Made by a program: the position numbers and the translations under genes. A stretch of DNA of 64,000 nt from Polystyrenella longa (lineage in GTDB: Bacteria > Planctomycetota > Planctomycetia > Planctomycetales > Planctomycetaceae): positions 1,029,211 to 1,093,210 of the forward strand of contig NZ_CP036281.1 in NCBI RefSeq assembly GCF_007750395.1. The letters are read 5' to 3'. Shown piece by piece: positions 36,711 through 46,065 of the stretch. Position 1 is the stretch's first letter, and each line of letters starts with the position of its first letter. A model generated the notes under the pieces. That model had not been told where the DNA came from. It did no database searches and saw only the letters and a list, made by a program, of their open reading frames with translations.

Positions 36711-37400
36711 ATGCTCAATAATCCTTGGATCAATCTCCCTGTAACACCACCTCATGTTCTGCAGATAGATCAGGACATCGTCGAACAGTTCAACAGCCAT
36801 CGGAGCACGCAAGAGAAGTTTAAACTGCAAACGCACCTTTATCCTGAACCGTTCATTGGCGATCCCGATAGCCCAGTCTATTTTCTCAGCTTAAACCCGG
36901 GGTATTCCTCTGGCGACGATCTCTGGCACCGTAAGCCTGATTTTACGAAGACGTTGCTTCTGAATCTCCAGCACAATCTCAATGACTATCCATTCTATTT
37001 CTTCGATCCTCGGTACAGCGAATCGCCAGGAGCAGGTTGGTGGCGGAGGAAGTCCCGGTGGTTGCAGGAAGAGATAGGTGCAGAACAGCTTTCAAATAAG
37101 GTATTCTGGGTTGAACTCTTTCCTTATCATTCCAATAACTACAAACCAATTCCGCGATCGATATCACCCGACGGACTTGTTCCTTCGGTTGCTTACAATA
37201 TGAAGCTGGTACGCGAGGCGATGTTACAGCAGAAATTGATTGTCGCCATGCGTTCGTGGAGTCACTGGAAACGACAGATACCTGAACTCGAGACCTACCC
37301 AAACCTGCTCCGCCTTCGGAGCCCGCAGAACGTAGCCTTGCCGCCAAACAATGTCATCGGTTACGACAAGCTAGTACAGAAACTGAAAGAGGAGATTTAA
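36711..37400 (+). CDS. Hypothetical protein, 229 residues
   Basis: Not recognised with confidence. The protein is soluble, without signal peptide or membrane segment, and rich in Trp, Tyr and Pro. Two stretches stand out: PVYFLSLNPGYSSGDDLWHR (residues 55-74) and VFWVELFPYHSNNY. A strand followed by NPG is also seen in motif 1 of uracil-DNA glycosylase superfamily members, and a late RLRSPQNVALPPNN loop might be the second active-site loop, but this is only a resemblance. Codon use looks normal for the window. It stands alone between two terminator/convergent boundaries. Confidence 0.6.
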   Translation: MLNNPWINLPVTPPHVLQIDQDIVEQFNSHRSTQEKFKLQTHLYPEPFIGDPDSPVYFLSLNPGYSSGDDLWHRKPDFTKTLLLNLQHNLNDYPFYFFDPRYSESPGAGWWRRKSRWLQEEIGAEQLSNKVFWVELFPYHSNNYKPIPRSISPDGLVPSVAYNMKLVREAMLQQKLIVAMRSWSHWKRQIPELETYPNLLRLRSPQNVALPPNNVIGYDKLVQKLKEEI

Positions 37401-37614
37401 CCGGCTCGTCGTATTTTGATCCAATAGATGTCTTGCTCTCTACTTTCTTTCTGAAATGAGCAAGGAATTATGGTCACCCTGGTTGTCGGCCATTCCAAAT
37501 AGATCCCAGGCTTCTAACTCATCTCTTTACCACTTGGTGTCTTCGAGTCTTTGTGTTGAACAGAAACCCCGATTTCTCCAAAGCCGAGAGAGAATTCTTC
37601 TCTCGACAATCGTC

Positions 37615-38778
37615 CTACTCTTGCTCCGACAACTTTTTCAGTTCCTCCGGAGTCTCCGGTGGGGCCATCATTGAGAAGAGTTTCGGCGACCATTGATTGA
37701 CGCGGGTGAACCCTTCCGGCAGCGATTGTTTGAATTGCACATAAGCGGTGACTTGCCCGCTGAGAGAATACGTAAGAGCCTTCGCGTCCGGCCCGGGAGT
37801 AAAGACGCTGTAACCGGCGAGCGAGCAGTCTTCCAGGTCGACGTGCAGTTTGCCGGTATCTTTGTGTCCCTGCGTGCAGAGGATGCCGGTCGACTTGCCT
37901 CCCATTTCGGGTTGGGTGAAGTTGAGCACGATCATACGGCAATTCTTGAAGCTCGCGCGGGCACAGTCGCTCGCGTAGGAGATCGCAACCGCGTTGTCGG
38001 CATGGACCAAGGTACAATCTTCAAATATCGCGTGAGGTGCTTCGGGCATTTCCTGCTCGCGACCACCCAGGAGGACGGCGGCGGTATCACCCACCCAGTC
38101 GAGCGCCAGGAAATAACTGCGACGAAACACGCTCGGTTCATCCGGTCTGACGGTGGGATAGACGACACCTCCACCAAATGCGCGGCCAATACCGACGCAG
38201 TCTTCGATGATGACTGTGAATCCGTTTCCACTCTGGTCGGTTAAATCAAAGAAGAGTCCTGCGTCCCCTCCAGAGACATACAGGTTGTTTAATTTCCAAC
38301 GATCCCAGACAAGGCTGGAAAAAGTCTTCTCGTTATTACCGTGAGGCCAATGTTTGTCTGAAGCTCTGATCGTGGACCACCAGTCCCAGCTTTTGAATCC
38401 TTTTTCCGGGTCGCCACTGTCGATCATCACCCAGCCCGTAGCACCCGATCCCAGGCTTCCGTCGAAGTCTCCTATCAAGCTGTTGTACGCATCGGCGGCC
38501 CCCTTGTGAGAGGGAGCCAGGTTTGATTCCATATAGGTGTCCGGACGAATGGCGATGGTGTATCCACCCATTTCATCGGGAATCGCACTGAGTGCCGACT
38601 GGATCGTGTGAAACCCATTCGCCCAGCTTTGACCATCGGAGTTGTCACCCACTTTGGAGACGTACAATGTCTTCGTCGCATCCGCACTCTTCGATTCTGC
38701 TTCGGCTGTCTGTGCAGAGCAGAGGATCAATATAAGCAGCAGCATGCAGACGAGGAGGCTGTCGACTTTACTTGGCAT
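37615..38778 (-). CDS. Secreted right-handed beta-helix-like protein
   Basis: A 387-residue protein with a signal peptide (about 5-27, ending AQTAEAE) and then the motif [20 protein letters not shown] followed by [10 protein letters not shown], which marks the start of many pectate-lyase-like parallel beta-helix proteins. Later parts ([48 protein letters not shown]) repeat a strand pattern with F/xxC at regular intervals, as in a beta-helix. Enzyme activity or ligand is unknown. Its start overlaps the rny stop by 11 bp, so the two may be co-translated. Confidence 0.7.
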   Translation of the reverse strand: MPSKVDSLLVCMLLLILILCSAQTAEAESKSADATKTLYVSKVGDNSDGQSWANGFHTIQSALSAIPDEMGGYTIAIRPDTYMESNLAPSHKGAADAYNSLIGDFDGSLGSGATGWVMIDSGDPEKGFKSWDWWSTIRASDKHWPHGNNEKTFSSLVWDRWKLNNLYVSGGDAGLFFDLTDQSGNGFTVIIEDCVGIGRAFGGGVVYPTVRPDEPSVFRRSYFLALDWVGDTAAVLLGGREQEMPEAPHAIFEDCTLVHADNAVAISYASDCARASFKNCRMIVLNFTQPEMGGKSTGILCTQGHKDTGKLHVDLEDCSLAGYSVFTPGPDAKALTYSLSGQVTAYVQFKQSLPEGFTRVNQWSPKLFSMMAPPETPEELKKLSEQE

Positions 38779-40309
38779 ACTCGGTGATCCTTGTTTCTCG
38801 CAGGACGGTCACTTTGATCTCGCCCGGATAAGTTAAAGACTGTTCAATCGCCGTGGCCATGTCTCGGCACATTTTGGCCGATTCGCGGTCGTCGACCTGT
38901 TGAGCATCGACGATGACTCGAATTTCGCGACCCGCCTGCACGGCGTAAGCTTGTTCGACACCGGGGAAACCACAAGCGACTGCTTCCAGTTCCTCTAATC
39001 GTCGGACGTACTTCTCCAACGTTTCGCGTCGAGCACCCGGTCGGGCGGCGCTGACGGCGTCTGCCGCAGCGACGAGGACGGTATAGATGTAGTCCGCACG
39101 AATGTCATCATGATGGCCCAGTGCCGCATGAACGACTTCGGGCCCTTCGGTGTATCGTTTGAGAAGTTCCGCTCCGACAGCCGGGTGTCCCCCCTCCATC
39201 TCGTGGTCGGCCGCTTTACCGATGTCGTGGAAGAATCCACAGCGGCGTGCCAGGTTTCCATCGAGACCCAGTTGCTCGGCCATCAGGCCGGTGAGCGAAG
39301 AGACTTCGATCGAGTGACGTAGTACGTTCTGGCTGTAACTCGTACGGAAGCTCAGGCGTCCCATCAGTTCGACCAGTTTCGGATGGACATCGTGAACAGT
39401 CGCTTCCTGAATGGCTTCCTGACCCAGGCGACGGATGTTTTCGTCCATCTCTTTTCGAGTCTCTTCGACCAGCTCTTCGATTCGTGTGGGATGAATACGG
39501 CCATCCTGAATCAGCTTTTCGAGGGAGAGCTTCGCCACCTGTCGGCGAACATTATCGAACGCCGACACAATCACGACGCCGGGAGTATCATCGACGATCA
39601 CGTCGGCCCCGGTCGCTTTTTCGAATGCGCGGATGTTTCGTCCTTCACGACCGATAATCCGTCCTTTCATTTCATCAGAAGGAATATCGACAGTAGCGAC
39701 GGTCGATTCGGACGTGTGGGCCGAGGCGTATCGCTGGACTGCCATACCGATGACTTCCTGGGCTTCCTTGTCGCAAATCTCTTTGAGTTCATTGCGATGC
39801 TTCAGGATCAGCGCACCCGTTTCCGATTTTAGTTCTCGACCCAGTCGGTTGAGCAGCATTTCTTTGGCGTCTTCTTTGGAGAGACTGCTGATTTTGTATA
39901 GCTCTTCCTGCTCTTCTTTGAGAATGCGATCGAGTTGTTTGTCTTTCGCTTCCACTGATTTGGTACGCTCGGTCAGCTTCAGTTGCGTGGCCTCCAGCAT
40001 CCGTTCCTGTTTGTTCTGGTTCGATTCCCGTTCTTTAAACTGCATCTCCCGTTCGTCGAGTTTCCGTTCTGAATCGCGCAGTTTTTCACGGTCTTTATTT
40101 AATTCCCGGTCGAGCTGTTCACGACGTTTCAACAATTCTTCCCGGTCGGCCAGTTCCATTTCCCGTTTTTTGTTTTCGGCTTCTTTTTTGGCCTGTTCGA
40201 TAATCTCGTCTCGGGTTTTATACGCGGCCCCGGAACGCAGTTTTTCAAAATAGAGTCCGATCAGAAGCCCTGCCACGACTCCGATGACAGCTCCAATTAT
40301 GTATTCCAT
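38768..40309 (-). CDS. rny: Ribonuclease Y
   Basis: Membrane-anchored endoribonuclease that begins mRNA decay. The 513-residue product has an N-terminal membrane helix ([20 protein letters not shown]), a long charged coiled coil (about 25-190), a KH domain ([20 protein letters not shown]) and an HD domain (about 320-420) with [20 protein letters not shown] holding the metal-binding His-Asp pair. Length and order are standard. A longer open start at 40354 is rejected in favour of the ATG at 40309, where the family N terminus begins. Confidence 0.96.
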   Translation of the reverse strand: MEYIIGAVIGVVAGLLIGLYFEKLRSGAAYKTRDEIIEQAKKEAENKKREMELADREELLKRREQLDRELNKDREKLRDSERKLDEREMQFKERESNQNKQERMLEATQLKLTERTKSVEAKDKQLDRILKEEQEELYKISSLSKEDAKEMLLNRLGRELKSETGALILKHRNELKEICDKEAQEVIGMAVQRYASAHTSESTVATVDIPSDEMKGRIIGREGRNIRAFEKATGADVIVDDTPGVVIVSAFDNVRRQVAKLSLEKLIQDGRIHPTRIEELVEETRKEMDENIRRLGQEAIQEATVHDVHPKLVELMGRLSFRTSYSQNVLRHSIEVSSLTGLMAEQLGLDGNLARRCGFFHDIGKAADHEMEGGHPAVGAELLKRYTEGPEVVHAALGHHDDIRADYIYTVLVAAADAVSAARPGARRETLEKYVRRLEELEAVACGFPGVEQAYAVQAGREIRVIVDAQQVDDRESAKMCRDMATAIEQSLTYPGEIKVTVLRETRITEYAK

Positions 40310-41586
40310 AGGAATGACTTTCTCTACAGAGAACGCTCTACGCAGAAAAAGCATCGCTTTTCCAACAGCGCGAGCGGAAAATATGGTTAAACAAGACGTA
40401 TCGTGAACCGGGAGCGGAAATCACTCGATTAGATCAACAGACAGGCGCAAAACGCCTATCGGAAATGATGCCATTTCCTGTGATCAAAACGTCTTTCAGC
40501 AGAGAGTCCCGGCAGAGGGCCGGTGAGCAGTGGACAGTTATCTGCCTATCAACCTGTTTGAGAATGTCCAGATGAAATCGCTGTAGGAGCTTCGATTTGA
40601 TATTGAGCGCCGAATGCAGGAACAGGGGAGGAGAATTCTCCAGCGAAATAACTGGCATGAACCACTTCAGGGCATGATGAAAACAAAATGCTCTGGTTTG
40701 CATAATGCTGCAAACGGTCGTTGCCGAATCGGTTCGTGAAGTCCTCTTCTCCAGCCCAGGTTCACCAGCAGTAAAAGGGGCCTGCAGAAACTGCAGTATG
40801 CCCACCAACAGTCGACACAACCCGGAGGGTAGTGTACTGATCGTTGTATTCTGGTTTGGCTCAAAGGAATGAAACATCTGACGGACGCGATTATTCAGGA
40901 CGAGGGAAACGGTTGATTAACAGTAGGAACTGACAACTGATCCAGGACTTCCACCGAAATGATTTCGTATCCGGAAGTAATCAATTGCATATACTTTCCT
41001 GCGAGCGGTAGTAACCAGAATGGCTTTTGCCGTTCGGAGGGAGTCGATTGAGAAAGTGCGAGCCGAAATTCAATCGCCACAGATTCGCCACAGATCTGGA
41101 ATGATAAACCCTTTGCTTAACCAGCAGGATTTATGGCCCGATCCAATTGGTGAAATGGATGAATGCAGAGACTGGAGATCGGCGAGTTTTCAGGAAGGAA
41201 AGAACCTGATCTGGCATGGGGCTCACTGTCACCAGCGATTCCCATAAGCTGAACCAGGTTTGGATATCGTTCAGCAGATCAAATTTTGTTCAGTGTGAAC
41301 AGAAATGGCGTTAGCCGGCCGCTGTACCTGAATCGATATCTACTTAGACAATACCAAGATCCGAATCGGAGCGAAACGGAGGGGCTAAGTTTTGGAGGAG
41401 GAGTTCAGATAAGTTTCCAACAGTCTGGAAAAGCCCTTAAGCAGCCGATTTACTTCGGATCGCCCTTTACGGAGGGTCCTCGCCTCCTTGCTGTATGCTC
41501 GAAAATCATGGTAGCATGCACTCATTGATTCACCTCCTCTTTACCAGTATTCTTTCGTCCCTCTTTGACATTCTTTCGAGACCACG
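40310..41586. other. 1.3-kb region without a supported gene
   Basis: Several short open frames occur (40434-40877 and 40895-41080 on minus; 41020-41247 and 41286-41528 on plus) but none has a recognisable domain, good start context or plausible composition. Short hairpins are present (for example AGGCG-CAAAA-CGCCT at 40443-40457) without T tracts. It may hold the rny promoter, the uxaA promoter or a small RNA; the sequence alone does not decide. Confidence 0.4.
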
Positions 41587-43143
41587 ATGAAGCTCAACGA
41601 TTCTGCTTTTTTACTGCTCCATGCCGACGACAATCTGGTAATTGCTAAACGACAGGTCTCTCCAGGTGAGACCATCGTCGAGTCCAACGGAGCTCCCCCA
41701 ATTGCGACCACAGCCTCGATCGATATGGGGCATAAAATCGCGCGGTCATCCATCGCTGTCGGGGATCCGGTTCGCAAATTCGGGCAGATTATTGGTTTCG
41801 CCTCTCATCCCATCGCGCCGGGAGAATGGATTCACTCTCATAATCTGACTGCGGGTCACCTCAGTCTCGATTACGCGTTCAGTTCCGACATTCCCGCTCC
41901 TCCCGAGCCAGTGGAAGGCCGCGTGTTTCAGGGATTCCGTCGTGCTGACGGTCGGGCCGCAACCCGAAATTACGTGGGAATCATCAGTACGGTCAACTGT
42001 TCCGCGTCCGTATCGAAATACGCGGTAGATCAAATTCGAAGAGACATTCTCGAACAATATCCCAATGTCGACGGCGTGGTCGCGCTCACCCATAAAGGGG
42101 GCTGCGCTATGCAGTACGACGGAGAAGATCATCATCAATTGGCGCGAGTTCTCGGCGGCTTTGCCAAACATCCGAACATTGGGGCGTATGTCATCGTCGG
42201 TTTGGGGTGCGAAACTGGGCAGACTGGTTTCCTGGTTGACGATCAAAGTCTCGTCCAGCTAAAAGGAGCCAGCCAGCCTCAGACCGGTTCACCTCTGGTG
42301 CTGACGATTCAGGAAACAGGAGGAACGGCCAAAACCGTTAATCGGACAGTCGAGTTGATTAAGGAGTTGCTTCCCGAAGCGAATAAAGTCCAACGTGAAG
42401 CAATACCTGTTTCAGAAATCATGCTCGGCTGCGAGTGCGGTGGATCGGACGGATACAGTGGAATCACGGCTAACCCGGCTCTGGGGATTGCGAGTGACCT
42501 ACTCGTCGCTCATGGAGCGACCTCGATTCTGGGAGAGACTCCCGAGATTTACGGTGGCGAACATTTGCTGACCCGCCGGGCCATTACCCCCGAAGTTGGT
42601 CAGAAACTCGTCGATCTGATGCATTGGTGGGAAGACTACACGGGTAAGTTCGGTACGCAGATTGATAACAATCCTTCCCCGGGCAATAAAAAGGGCGGGC
42701 TGACCACCATCTACGAAAAATCACTTGGTGCCATCGCAAAGGGAGGCAGCACCGCTTTGCAAGGTGTTTTCAAATACGCGGAACCGGTCACCTCACGCGG
42801 TTTCGTCGTGATGGACACTCCTGGTTACGACCCCGCTTCTGTGACCGGTATGGTGGCAGGAGGAGCGAATGTGGTCGCCTTCACCACGGGCCGGGGAAGT
42901 TGCTTTGGTTGTAAGCCCGTTCCCAGTATCAAAATCGCTACCAATACGCCGCTGTATGAGCGTATGAGCGACGACATGGACTTCAATGCGGGCAAAATTG
43001 TCGATGGTGCCTCGGTTGAAGAGGTGGGTCGGGAGTTGTTTGAGAAGGTCATCGCCGTTGCCAGTGGCGAAAAGACCAAGAGTGAATTGCAGGGACTCGG
43101 AGACGAAGAGTTTTGCCCCTGGAGCATCGGTCCCACTCTCTAA
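41587..43143 (+). CDS. UxaA-family altronate/galactarate-type dehydratase
   Basis: A 518-residue enzyme of the UxaA family, which dehydrates sugar acids such as D-altronate (to 2-keto-3-deoxygluconate) or galactarate. It has an N-terminal SAF domain (about 1-85, NLVIAKRQVSPGETIVESNG) and the large UxaA domain beginning GFRRADGRAATRNYVGIIST, with VALTHKGGCAMQYDGEDHHQ, SEIMLGCECGGSDGYSGITA and TTGRGSCFGCKPVPSIKIAT. Conserved Cys and His residues for the iron site are present. Both domains are in one chain, as in E. coli UxaA. No other hexuronate pathway gene is adjacent, so the substrate is open. Confidence 0.9.
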   Translation: MKLNDSAFLLLHADDNLVIAKRQVSPGETIVESNGAPPIATTASIDMGHKIARSSIAVGDPVRKFGQIIGFASHPIAPGEWIHSHNLTAGHLSLDYAFSSDIPAPPEPVEGRVFQGFRRADGRAATRNYVGIISTVNCSASVSKYAVDQIRRDILEQYPNVDGVVALTHKGGCAMQYDGEDHHQLARVLGGFAKHPNIGAYVIVGLGCETGQTGFLVDDQSLVQLKGASQPQTGSPLVLTIQETGGTAKTVNRTVELIKELLPEANKVQREAIPVSEIMLGCECGGSDGYSGITANPALGIASDLLVAHGATSILGETPEIYGGEHLLTRRAITPEVGQKLVDLMHWWEDYTGKFGTQIDNNPSPGNKKGGLTTIYEKSLGAIAKGGSTALQGVFKYAEPVTSRGFVVMDTPGYDPASVTGMVAGGANVVAFTTGRGSCFGCKPVPSIKIATNTPLYERMSDDMDFNAGKIVDGASVEEVGRELFEKVIAVASGEKTKSELQGLGDEEFCPWSIGPTL

Positions 43144-43577
43144 ATGGTAATGACTACTTAGAGTGGTCGATTTTTGTTGCGAGACCATCCTAGTTGGCCC
43201 TGTCTACCGATGTCTCTCAAGTGTCCCATTTTGGATTTGTTAGCGTATTTGTTTGTAAGTCCTATTTCTGTATGTATTTAGGGTAATGTTGTGCTGCCTC
43301 GGTTTCGATTTTGTTGAGGCCCGAATATCTGTGATAACTGTAAAAAAGCGGAAGATCGGAATAACCGCTACAGATTACCAATCGTCACAACCGATATTAC
43401 CCGCAGGCCAAGTTTTCTGCGCTCATCATTGTGAGCTCATTTAGCTGGCCTTTAATAACTGCATTCAGCTGTTAAAAAGCGATTTCAAAGGTTCGGTTCA
43501 GAATAGTTCGATCTCCATTTGGATGGAGGCAACTGTTCTCGATCTGCTTTGAGACTGTTCGATTCAAGGACTTACTC
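43144..43577. other. Intergenic region, no gene seen
   Basis: About 430 bp, A/T-rich, upstream of the exported barrel-like gene. No supported open frame. AGCTGTTAAAAAGCG near 43467 partly repeats TAACTGTAAAAAAGCG near 43335. No clear promoter or terminator was found. Confidence 0.35.
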
Positions 43578-45287
43578 ATGCGGGTACAACTCTGGTTGTC
43601 ATTAATCGCCGGTTTGCTGATTCTGTCAGCCGCAACGAACGTGCATGCTCAATACGGTGGCTATCCAGCACCTGTTACGGGTTCCTACGGTAATGAGTCT
43701 GGGACTTATTACCAAGGGGGTGTAAGAGGAGCAGATGGAGCCTCGTATTACGAGAACTCGTTGCCTGCCGGGTACGAGATCGCACCGAATCCCTATGCGA
43801 CTGGCGGTTACGGCGGTGCTCCATTGCCGGATCGCAACGTATTCGAACGAATTTTAGGGGCTCCATTTGAAATGCCCTTCCAATTAAACGCCTCGTTTAC
43901 GCGAACACGAACGAAATCACCCGATTCGGCTGTGATTGGGGATTCGCGAGTTTCCACGAAAGTTCACTTCGCCGTCGGTGATGACGACGAAGATGATGGT
44001 GGTGACGATGACGATGACGATGACGGTGGCGACCCCGACGTGGACTTTGGAGATACAGACAATAACGTTGTCTTCATTACCACCCCGCCAGGCCCCGGAA
44101 CCGTGCAGGACTTATATTTGGACGGTACAGACCCTTGGGCCCCTGTTACGGTTGACGAAATTTACGACGAAGGTCCAGCAGGCGGCTTGAAATTGTATTT
44201 AGGGCTGGGCGATTCCGGCGTCGGTGGTGTGATGCTCCGTGGTTTCTGGAACCAGAACTATCAAACAGGAAGAAATTGGGGAGACCGCTCCAATCTGGGA
44301 GTCGACTTTGGCTCAACTCCAATTCAACGACGATCTGAAACCGGAATTGGGTACCCCATTGACGAAGAAATCGACTATCGACTGAGTGTGTTTAATCCAG
44401 GTCTTCCATTCTACACAGGAATTCCTCTGGAATTGGATCCAGACAACTCTCTCGGAGACGCGATCCCCTGGGACGTTTATGTTGAAATGAAGTTTGAAAC
44501 GCAGAGCTACGGAGCAGAGATTACGCAACAACTCTCTGCTGTTTACGAAAGTGATAACATCGCGATTCGCCCCATCTTAGGGGTCCAGTATATGGGTATT
44601 CGTGAAGGGTTCAGTCTCTTCGGACGCCAATCCGGTTTGGCCTACTCGGTTACTTTTCCAGAAGGGACGATCACTCCTCTAGAGGTAACCATTGACGACG
44701 GTGATGACGACGGTGATGACGACGACGATGACGACGGTGATGACGACGACGATGACGCTGATGCGGTTGTCTCGGTTCCAGGGCAATCGGACTGGTTTCA
44801 CTTCAGCGATATGGTCGACACCGTTGTTGATTCGAAAGTGAACTCTAATCTGATTGGTCCGGAAGCGGGTTTCGCCACCACGATTGGGGGTAGAAACTTC
44901 CGGATTGTCACGGAGTCTACATTTGGTCTGATGGCGAACCGTGAAGAGATTAAGTTGAGAGGCTCAAACGTTTACAACAGTCGCACCTACTTTGGTCCCG
45001 ACTTGCTGTTTGACCAGACGAAAACGACGACGCACTTATCCCCCATGATTTCGACTTCAATCAAGGCCCAGAGTAATGTACTCCGTAGCGTGCCTGTTCT
45101 GAGAGACATTGATCTCTTTGACGAGGCCGTGGTTTCGGTCGGATACAACTACACTCACATCTGGGAAGTTGCTCGACCAGGCTCGACGATCGAATGGAAC
45201 GGAGCTCCTTTGACACCCAAAATCGATGTGAATCGAGAACAGTTCTGGATCGGCGGATGGGAATTCGGCTTGAGCTGGAATTACTAA
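43578..45287 (+). CDS. Exported outer-membrane barrel-like protein (BBP7-type) with two poly-Asp tracts
   Basis: A 569-residue secreted protein of a planctomycete outer-membrane type. It has a signal peptide (1-24, ending NVHAQ), a Gly/Tyr-rich N region, and alternating beta-strand-like segments ending in an aromatic residue (GWEFGLSWNY), as in outer-membrane barrels. Two acidic tracts interrupt it: residues 135-156 and about 373-396, almost only Asp with some Gly, encoded by GAY-repeat DNA. These could be flexible calcium-binding loops. The family name is a best match by layout, not by firm motif. It is followed by a strong terminator and has no operon partner. Confidence 0.68.
   Translation: MRVQLWLSLIAGLLILSAATNVHAQYGGYPAPVTGSYGNESGTYYQGGVRGADGASYYENSLPAGYEIAPNPYATGGYGGAPLPDRNVFERILGAPFEMPFQLNASFTRTRTKSPDSAVIGDSRVSTKVHFAVGDDDEDDGGDDDDDDDGGDPDVDFGDTDNNVVFITTPPGPGTVQDLYLDGTDPWAPVTVDEIYDEGPAGGLKLYLGLGDSGVGGVMLRGFWNQNYQTGRNWGDRSNLGVDFGSTPIQRRSETGIGYPIDEEIDYRLSVFNPGLPFYTGIPLELDPDNSLGDAIPWDVYVEMKFETQSYGAEITQQLSAVYESDNIAIRPILGVQYMGIREGFSLFGRQSGLAYSVTFPEGTITPLEVTIDDGDDDGDDDDDDDGDDDDDDADAVVSVPGQSDWFHFSDMVDTVVDSKVNSNLIGPEAGFATTIGGRNFRIVTESTFGLMANREEIKLRGSNVYNSRTYFGPDLLFDQTKTTTHLSPMISTSIKAQSNVLRSVPVLRDIDLFDEAVVSVGYNYTHIWEVARPGSTIEWNGAPLTPKIDVNREQFWIGGWEFGLSWNY
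43979..44039 (+). repeat. GAY trinucleotide repeat (first poly-Asp tract)
   Basis: Imperfect run of GAT/GAC codons broken by GGT, encoding residues 135-156 of the barrel-like protein. Tracts of this kind can change length by slippage. Confidence 0.9.
44694..44763 (+). repeat. GAY trinucleotide repeat (second poly-Asp tract)
   Basis: Imperfect GAC-GAC-GGT-GAT-type repeat encoding residues about 373-396. It contains higher-order copies of a GACGACGGTGAT unit, a sign of expansion by duplication or slippage. Confidence 0.9.
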
Positions 45288-45319
45288 ACGGCATTACAAA
45301 CGTAGTAGAGACATAAATA

Positions 45320-45356
45320 AAAAGGGCGATGCTTACAAAGCATCGCCCTTTTTTAT
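45320..45356 (+). terminator. Intrinsic terminator after the barrel-like gene
   Basis: AAAGGGCGATGC / GCATCGCCCTTT perfect 12-bp stem with a 7-base loop, ending in a T run. It starts 33 bp after the stop codon and is the strongest terminator in the window. Confidence 0.95.
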
Positions 45357-46065
45357 TTGTACTAAAAGAATGCAGCAGAATTGAGCATTTTAGAGGAGGG
45401 TGGCGGGCAGACTCCTCAGCAATCAGGGTGTTACCTTAGAGACCAGTAAAAGGACCTTCTGCTGGAACACGCGGGGATGAAACGAATTAAAAGAAAAAAA
45501 TACAACAAAAGTGTTACAAATTTCACAGAAGTCCGCCTGTAGAGTTAGTCATCATAGGTAAGAATCCTGAAATGTTCAGGTTTTATACACAAATGTGTTC
45601 GGATGTCCATTTTTTAAAAAAACTGTTTGCATGCGAACCTTTTTATTCATCGCTACGTCCAAAATACACGTACTGAATGATAGAGAACCATCAGACTCCT
45701 TTAAACAAGGTCGAAAAACAGCTGAGAATGCCATTTCGGTACATTGCAGCAAACGGGTATGTCACCAGGGCCGAGGTGAACTACTTCTTTTCCAAAATTC
45801 TGCTGATATCCGAGTACGATAAACGAACTTCAGTAGTAGCAAAACGGATTGTTTTTCCATAAGAGTCTCTTTTCTCTAACAAAGGCATCGATCTTGCACT
45901 CTTTTAGAGTTGCCATCAGAGATCAGATTATTGCCTTTGGAGGATCAGGTTTTATGAGGGTGTTCCACAGATTCGGACACCGAATAGTCAGTAAAACGAT
46001 TTGACCTGAATTATTTGAATGAGTCAAAACTGAGTTCCCCACGGCTGAAAGGTCAGGAGGTTATT
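45357..46065. other. Region upstream of the sigma factor gene, no gene seen
   Basis: About 700 bp. Two short overlapping frames (45595-45822, 45677-45862) have no family likeness and unusual composition, so no gene is called. Near the right end, ATTCGG-ACA-CCGAAT (45971-45985) is a perfect 6-bp inverted repeat that could be an operator for the downstream gene. AGGAGG at 46054-46059 is the ribosome binding site for the sigma factor. Confidence 0.4.

Noticed and set aside
39383-40253. Two plus-strand open frames (149 and 206 residues)
   Set aside because: Antisense to rny; the second is nearly all Ser/Arg, typical of a coiled-coil shadow.
40434-40877. 147-residue minus-strand open frame upstream of rny
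   Set aside because: No recognisable domain, poor start context, random-like composition.
45595-45862. Two short overlapping open frames before the sigma factor
   Set aside because: No ribosome binding site, no domain, overlapping each other in different frames.
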